A stretch of DNA of 64,000 nucleotides from assembly GCA_035633215.1 (NCBI GenBank), contig DASQFI010000046.1:62001-126000 (forward strand), in the 5' to 3' direction. Position numbers and translations under genes: made by a program. This document shows positions 61,083-64,000 of this stretch, piece after piece. Below the pieces are notes generated by a model. The model was not told the origin of the DNA and searched no databases. It saw only the letters and a list, made by a program, of their open reading frames with translations. The number at the start of each line of letters is the position of its first letter. Within the stretch, counting starts at the first letter, position 1. Origin of the DNA: DASQFI01 sp035633215 (GTDB lineage Bacteria; Acidobacteriota; Vicinamibacteria; Vicinamibacterales; SCN-69-37).

Positions 61083-62474
61083 ATGACTTTTGTCTTCTCG
61101 TCGGACGGACGGCGCGCGTTACGGGTGTCACTCGCCCTCGGGCTCCTCGTCCGTCTCGCGATATTCTGGCACACGCCGACGCTCGGACCCGAGATCGAGG
61201 ACGAGCAGCACTACGTCCAGCTCGCCAATAACGTCATCGAGGGCAACGGATTCGCGTTCGCGCCGGGGCGGCCGACCTCGATCCGGCCGCCGCTCTATCC
61301 TGGACTGGTCGCCACGATCTTCAGCATAACGGGCGCGGGCAATCTGCAAGCGGTGCGCCTCGTGCAGATCCTGTTGGCGCTCCTGACCGTCGCCGTCATC
61401 GTCGAGCTGGGACGCCAGGCGTTCACCGCCGCGGTCGGCCGGTACGGCGCCGCCATCTTCTTTCTGTATCCGTCCTACATCTTCTTCAACTTCACGATTC
61501 TCACGGAAACGCTGTTCACGCTGCTCCTGATCGCGTTCGTGCTGCTCTCGGTGAGGCTCGTTCAGACCCCGCGGCTCTCGACGGCGCTGCTTTGCGGCCT
61601 GACCCTCGGCCTGGCCGCGCTCACGCGCAGCGTGCTGTGGCCGACACCACTGATTTTCTGCCCGCTCCTGGTGTTGTTGCTCCGCGCGCCGTGGCGGACG
61701 AGGCTGGCGCTTCCCGCCGCCGTCCTGGCCGGCTACGCGGTGGTCGTCAGTCCCTGGGCGATTCGGAACACCAGGCTGCAAGGCGTCGTGACGATCGTGG
61801 ACACGATGGGGGGCATGAATCTCCGGATGGGCAACTACGAATACACGCCCGACGACCGGATGTGGGCCGCGGTCGGCCTCTCGGGCGAGCAGAACTGGTC
61901 GTATTCGATCGCGCAGGAGTTTCCGGGCCAGCACCTGACTGAGGGCCAGAAAGAGAAGTGGGCACAGAGCAAGGCGATTGCGTACATGCGCGCGCACCCG
62001 GGGACGACCCTGCGGCGAGCGCTGATCAAGTTCGCGGATTTCTGGGGCCTCGAGCGCGAGTACGCCGCCGGCGTGCAACAGGGCATGTACTCGCCACCGC
62101 GATGGGTCGGCGCCGCCGCGTCCCTTCTGATCGTCGTCGTCTACCTGGGTGTCATCGTGTGCGGCGCCGCGGGCGTGTGGCTGGCGGCGCCCGCGTGGCG
62201 TGTGCAGGTGCTGCTGCTGCTGCCCGTCGTGATCATCACCGGCGTGCACACGCTGGTCTTCGGCCACCCGCGCTATCACCTGCCGCTCATGCCGCTGTTC
62301 GCGCTCTACGCGTCGGCGCTTCTGGCGACGCGGAGCGTCGCGGCTTGGCGCGAGCGGCGTCCGGCGTTGGTGGGCGCATCGGCGACCGTGCTCATGCTCG
62401 TGGCTGTCTGGGTCCGGCAGATCGTGGTGGTTGACGCCCAGCGGATTCGCGCGTTTCTGAACCATGTCAGCTAA
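61083..62474 (+). CDS. GT39-like membrane glycosyltransferase
   Basis: A 463-residue protein with about ten helices. PEIEDEQHYVQLANNVIEGNGFAF in the first loop has the acidic pair and the NGFAF phrase common in bacterial GT39-like proteins; LYPSYIFFNFTILTETLFTLLL and LAALTRSVLWPTP are typical. It overlaps the HAD gene by 11 bases. It is transcribed divergently from the 61020 gene; GATAAT in the 62-base gap could be a -10 element, but no -35 was found. Confidence 0.75.
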   Translation: MTFVFSSDGRRALRVSLALGLLVRLAIFWHTPTLGPEIEDEQHYVQLANNVIEGNGFAFAPGRPTSIRPPLYPGLVATIFSITGAGNLQAVRLVQILLALLTVAVIVELGRQAFTAAVGRYGAAIFFLYPSYIFFNFTILTETLFTLLLIAFVLLSVRLVQTPRLSTALLCGLTLGLAALTRSVLWPTPLIFCPLLVLLLRAPWRTRLALPAAVLAGYAVVVSPWAIRNTRLQGVVTIVDTMGGMNLRMGNYEYTPDDRMWAAVGLSGEQNWSYSIAQEFPGQHLTEGQKEKWAQSKAIAYMRAHPGTTLRRALIKFADFWGLEREYAAGVQQGMYSPPRWVGAAASLLIVVVYLGVIVCGAAGVWLAAPAWRVQVLLLLPVVIITGVHTLVFGHPRYHLPLMPLFALYASALLATRSVAAWRERRPALVGASATVLMLVAVWVRQIVVVDAQRIRAFLNHVS

Positions 62475-63246
62475 CCCCGTTCCGATCGATCGGCGTCCCG
62501 CCCCGGAGGGCGGAACTTGCGGACTCAGGAATCCGCTCGACCCGACCCGGCGGATCCGCGCCGTGCTGTTCGATCTCGACGGCACGCTGTATCGCCAGAT
62601 GCCGATGCGATCGCTCATGGCGATCGAGCTCCTGACGCTTCCGTTGTCGGGCGTGGCGAAAGCGCCGCAGCGGTGGCGCGCGCTCCGGACGTATCGCAAG
62701 ACGCAGGAGCAGTTGCGATCGACCGACGCGCGCGGTTCGGCGGCCCAGGCCCAACTGGCGGCCGCGGCGCGGCGCACGGGCCTGCCGGTGGAGGAAGTCG
62801 AGAAGCTCGTCGAGGAGTGGATGCTCGCCCGGCCGCTCAAGTATCTCCGGTTGTGCCGCGCGAAGGGTCTGGACCGGTTGCTGGGCGTGCTCGAGAACGC
62901 AGGGGTGAGGAGCGGCGTCCTGTCGGACTATCCGGCCGAGTCGAAGCTGGGAGCGCTCGGACTGAGTGGGCGGTTCTCACCCGTTCTCTGCACCAGCGCG
63001 CCCGACGTCGCGGCGCTCAAACCCAGCCCGCGCGGGTTTCTGCTCGCGTGCCGATCGTGGCGGCTCACGCCGGGCGAAGTCTTGTACGTCGGCGACCGTC
63101 CCGACGTCGACGCGGCGGGAGCGTCGGCTGCCGGCATGCCGTGCGTGATCATCGGCGGAGGATGGCGATCGCTCCGGCGTTATCCCGGCTACCTGGTGCT
63201 TCGCTCGCTCGAAAGGCTCTGTGATGTCCTTGACGATCGCCGCTGA
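62464..63246 (+). CDS. HAD-superfamily phosphatase
   Basis: A 260-residue protein. VLFDLDGTLY (D37-x-D39-G-T) is motif I, LSDYPAES motif II, LKPSPRGF motif III and LYVGDRPDVDAAGASAAGM motif IV. It should hydrolyse a phosphate monoester. It overlaps the UbiA-like gene by 23 bases; in mycobacteria a UbiA-type enzyme makes decaprenyl-phosphoryl-5-phosphoribose and a phosphatase removes the 5-phosphate. The same pairing here suggests a polyprenyl-phosphate pentose, but this is inference. Confidence 0.82.
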   Translation: MSANPVPIDRRPAPEGGTCGLRNPLDPTRRIRAVLFDLDGTLYRQMPMRSLMAIELLTLPLSGVAKAPQRWRALRTYRKTQEQLRSTDARGSAAQAQLAAAARRTGLPVEEVEKLVEEWMLARPLKYLRLCRAKGLDRLLGVLENAGVRSGVLSDYPAESKLGALGLSGRFSPVLCTSAPDVAALKPSPRGFLLACRSWRLTPGEVLYVGDRPDVDAAGASAAGMPCVIIGGGWRSLRRYPGYLVLRSLERLCDVLDDRR

Positions 63247-64000
63247 ACGCCGCTGGCAGTCCGCCATCTGGCCGTACGTCCAGATTGCGCGCGTCGACCA
63301 TTGGTTCAAGAACGCGTTCATGCTGCTGGGCGTCGTGCTCGCGGTCTTCTACGAGCCGTCGCTGGCCACGTGGTCGAGTCTCGCGCCGCTCGGCATCGCG
63401 GTGCTGGCGACCTGTCTGGTCGCGTCGAGCAACTACGTGCTCAACGAGCTGCTCGACGGACCGAGCGACAGCCTGCATCCGGAAAAGCGCCATCGGCCCG
63501 TGCCGTCCGGCCGCATTCGCCCGGCGGTAGCCTACGTGGAATGGCTCGCCCTTGCCGCCGCGGGCTTCGCGCTCGCGCTGTCGCTCAACGTGTACTTCTT
63601 CGGCTCGGCGCTGGCGCTCTGGATCATGGGGATCGCCTACAACGTCCCGCCGCTCCGCACCAAGGAGTGGCCCTACCTCGACGTGCTGAGCGAATCGGTG
63701 AACAACCCGATCCGGTTGTTCCTCGGCTGGTTTGCGCTGGTGACACTTCGCGTGCCGCCGATTTCGCTCGCCATCGCCTACTGGATGCTCGGCGCGTTCT
63801 TCATGGCGATGAAACGTTTCGCCGAATACCGTCACATCGGCGATTCGCGGGTGGCGGCCGCCTACCGCCGCTCGTTCGAGTTCTACACGGAGGAACGGCT
63901 GCTCGTGAGCCTCTTCTTCTATGCCACGACCTGCGCGCTCTTCGCGGGCATTTTCATCGTCCGCTACCACCTCGAATTGATTCTCTTCACGCCGATCGGC
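63224..64000 (+). CDS. UbiA-family prenyltransferase, cut by the window end
   Basis: The frame is open from ATG 63224 to the end of the window (259 codons). NELLDGPSD (N74-x3-D78-x3-D82) is the first Asp-rich motif of UbiA enzymes, and YNVPPLRTKEWPYLDVLSESVNNP is the second region with the Tyr, Lys and Asp. At least six helices are visible. Members transfer polyprenyl groups to aromatic or sugar-phosphate acceptors; with the HAD gene, a phosphoribosyl polyprenyl-phosphate synthase is the best guess. The C-terminus is not in the window. Confidence 0.82.
   Translation, partial: MSLTIAAERRWQSAIWPYVQIARVDHWFKNAFMLLGVVLAVFYEPSLATWSSLAPLGIAVLATCLVASSNYVLNELLDGPSDSLHPEKRHRPVPSGRIRPAVAYVEWLALAAAGFALALSLNVYFFGSALALWIMGIAYNVPPLRTKEWPYLDVLSESVNNPIRLFLGWFALVTLRVPPISLAIAYWMLGAFFMAMKRFAEYRHIGDSRVAAAYRRSFEFYTEERLLVSLFFYATTCALFAGIFIVRYHLELILFTPIG

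Noticed and set aside
1..64000. CRISPR arrays, tRNA, rRNA, IS elements and prophage genes
   Set aside because: No regularly spaced repeats, no cloverleaf with CCA-type acceptor, no conserved rRNA stretches and no transposase or integrase motifs were seen on either strand.

Overview
The window is GC-rich DNA packed with genes, with many GTG and TTG starts and many ATGA/GTGA stop-start overlaps of 4 bases. No rRNA, tRNA, CRISPR array or intact transposase gene was seen. Gene content and style suggest a large-genome soil or sediment bacterium. Acidobacteriota (Vicinamibacteria-like) is my best guess, but no marker gene is present. Almost the whole window reads as one surface or exopolysaccharide locus whose product is probably sulfated and acylated.

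Layout. (1) 1-5706: the end of a small membrane protein, a radical SAM/SPASM protein, then a module that makes and recycles activated sulfate: CysN with a degenerate APS-kinase tail, a CysQ-CysC fusion, and CysD. Two unrelated perfect inverted repeats bracket this module. No PAPS reductase or sulfite reductase is present, so PAPS appears to be made for sulfation. (2) 5808-24069: a GT2 transferase, multi-pass GT39-like transferases, an ICMT-like methyltransferase, a Wzx-like flippase, a SAM methyltransferase, an alpha/beta hydrolase, an SDR, a GMC oxidoreductase and a sulfatase-fold membrane protein with Thr at the nucleophile position. (3) 24137-31535: a membrane-anchored PAPS-type sulfotransferase, two GT2 enzymes, a small membrane protein, a GT39-like protein and an FAD oxidoreductase. 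This part carries the scars of a tandem duplication followed by reciprocal gene loss. (4) 31789-37680: a tight operon of MBOAT acyltransferase, a 36-residue microprotein ending in FVYQGF, a DltD-like protein, an SGNH protein, an FkbH-like enzyme and an acyl carrier protein. It looks like the Dlt system with FkbH in place of DltA. (5) 37658-45999: WecB, two methyltransferases, a GT39-like protein, a flippase-like protein, a DegT aminotransferase and a FemAB-like acyltransferase. (6) 45996-61020, minus strand: a JmjC-like cupin, GT2, asparagine-synthase-type amidotransferase, an alpha/alpha-toroid protein, an ADH-Gfo/Idh fusion, a polysaccharide deacetylase, a GT4, a secreted G8-domain beta-helix protein and an exo-rhamnogalacturonan-lyase-like protein. 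(7) 61083-64000: a GT39-like protein, a HAD phosphatase and a UbiA-type prenyltransferase cut by the window end.

How it may work together (inference): the GT2, GT4 and GT39-like enzymes build a lipid-linked glycan and Wzx flips it. CysND and CysC make PAPS, the sulfotransferase uses it, and CysQ destroys the PAP by-product. The MBOAT/Dlt-like set adds an acyl group, perhaps glyceryl from glyceryl-ACP. The amidotransferase, deacetylase, FemAB-like and lyase-like proteins tailor the polymer. Four sigma-54-type promoters with exact GG-N10-GC spacing lie 30-54 bases before the starts of the radical SAM gene, the MBOAT operon, the 40216 operon and the deacetylase operon. This suggests shared control by an enhancer-binding regulator, as in exosortase/PEP-CTERM-type exopolysaccharide loci, although no exosortase is visible here.
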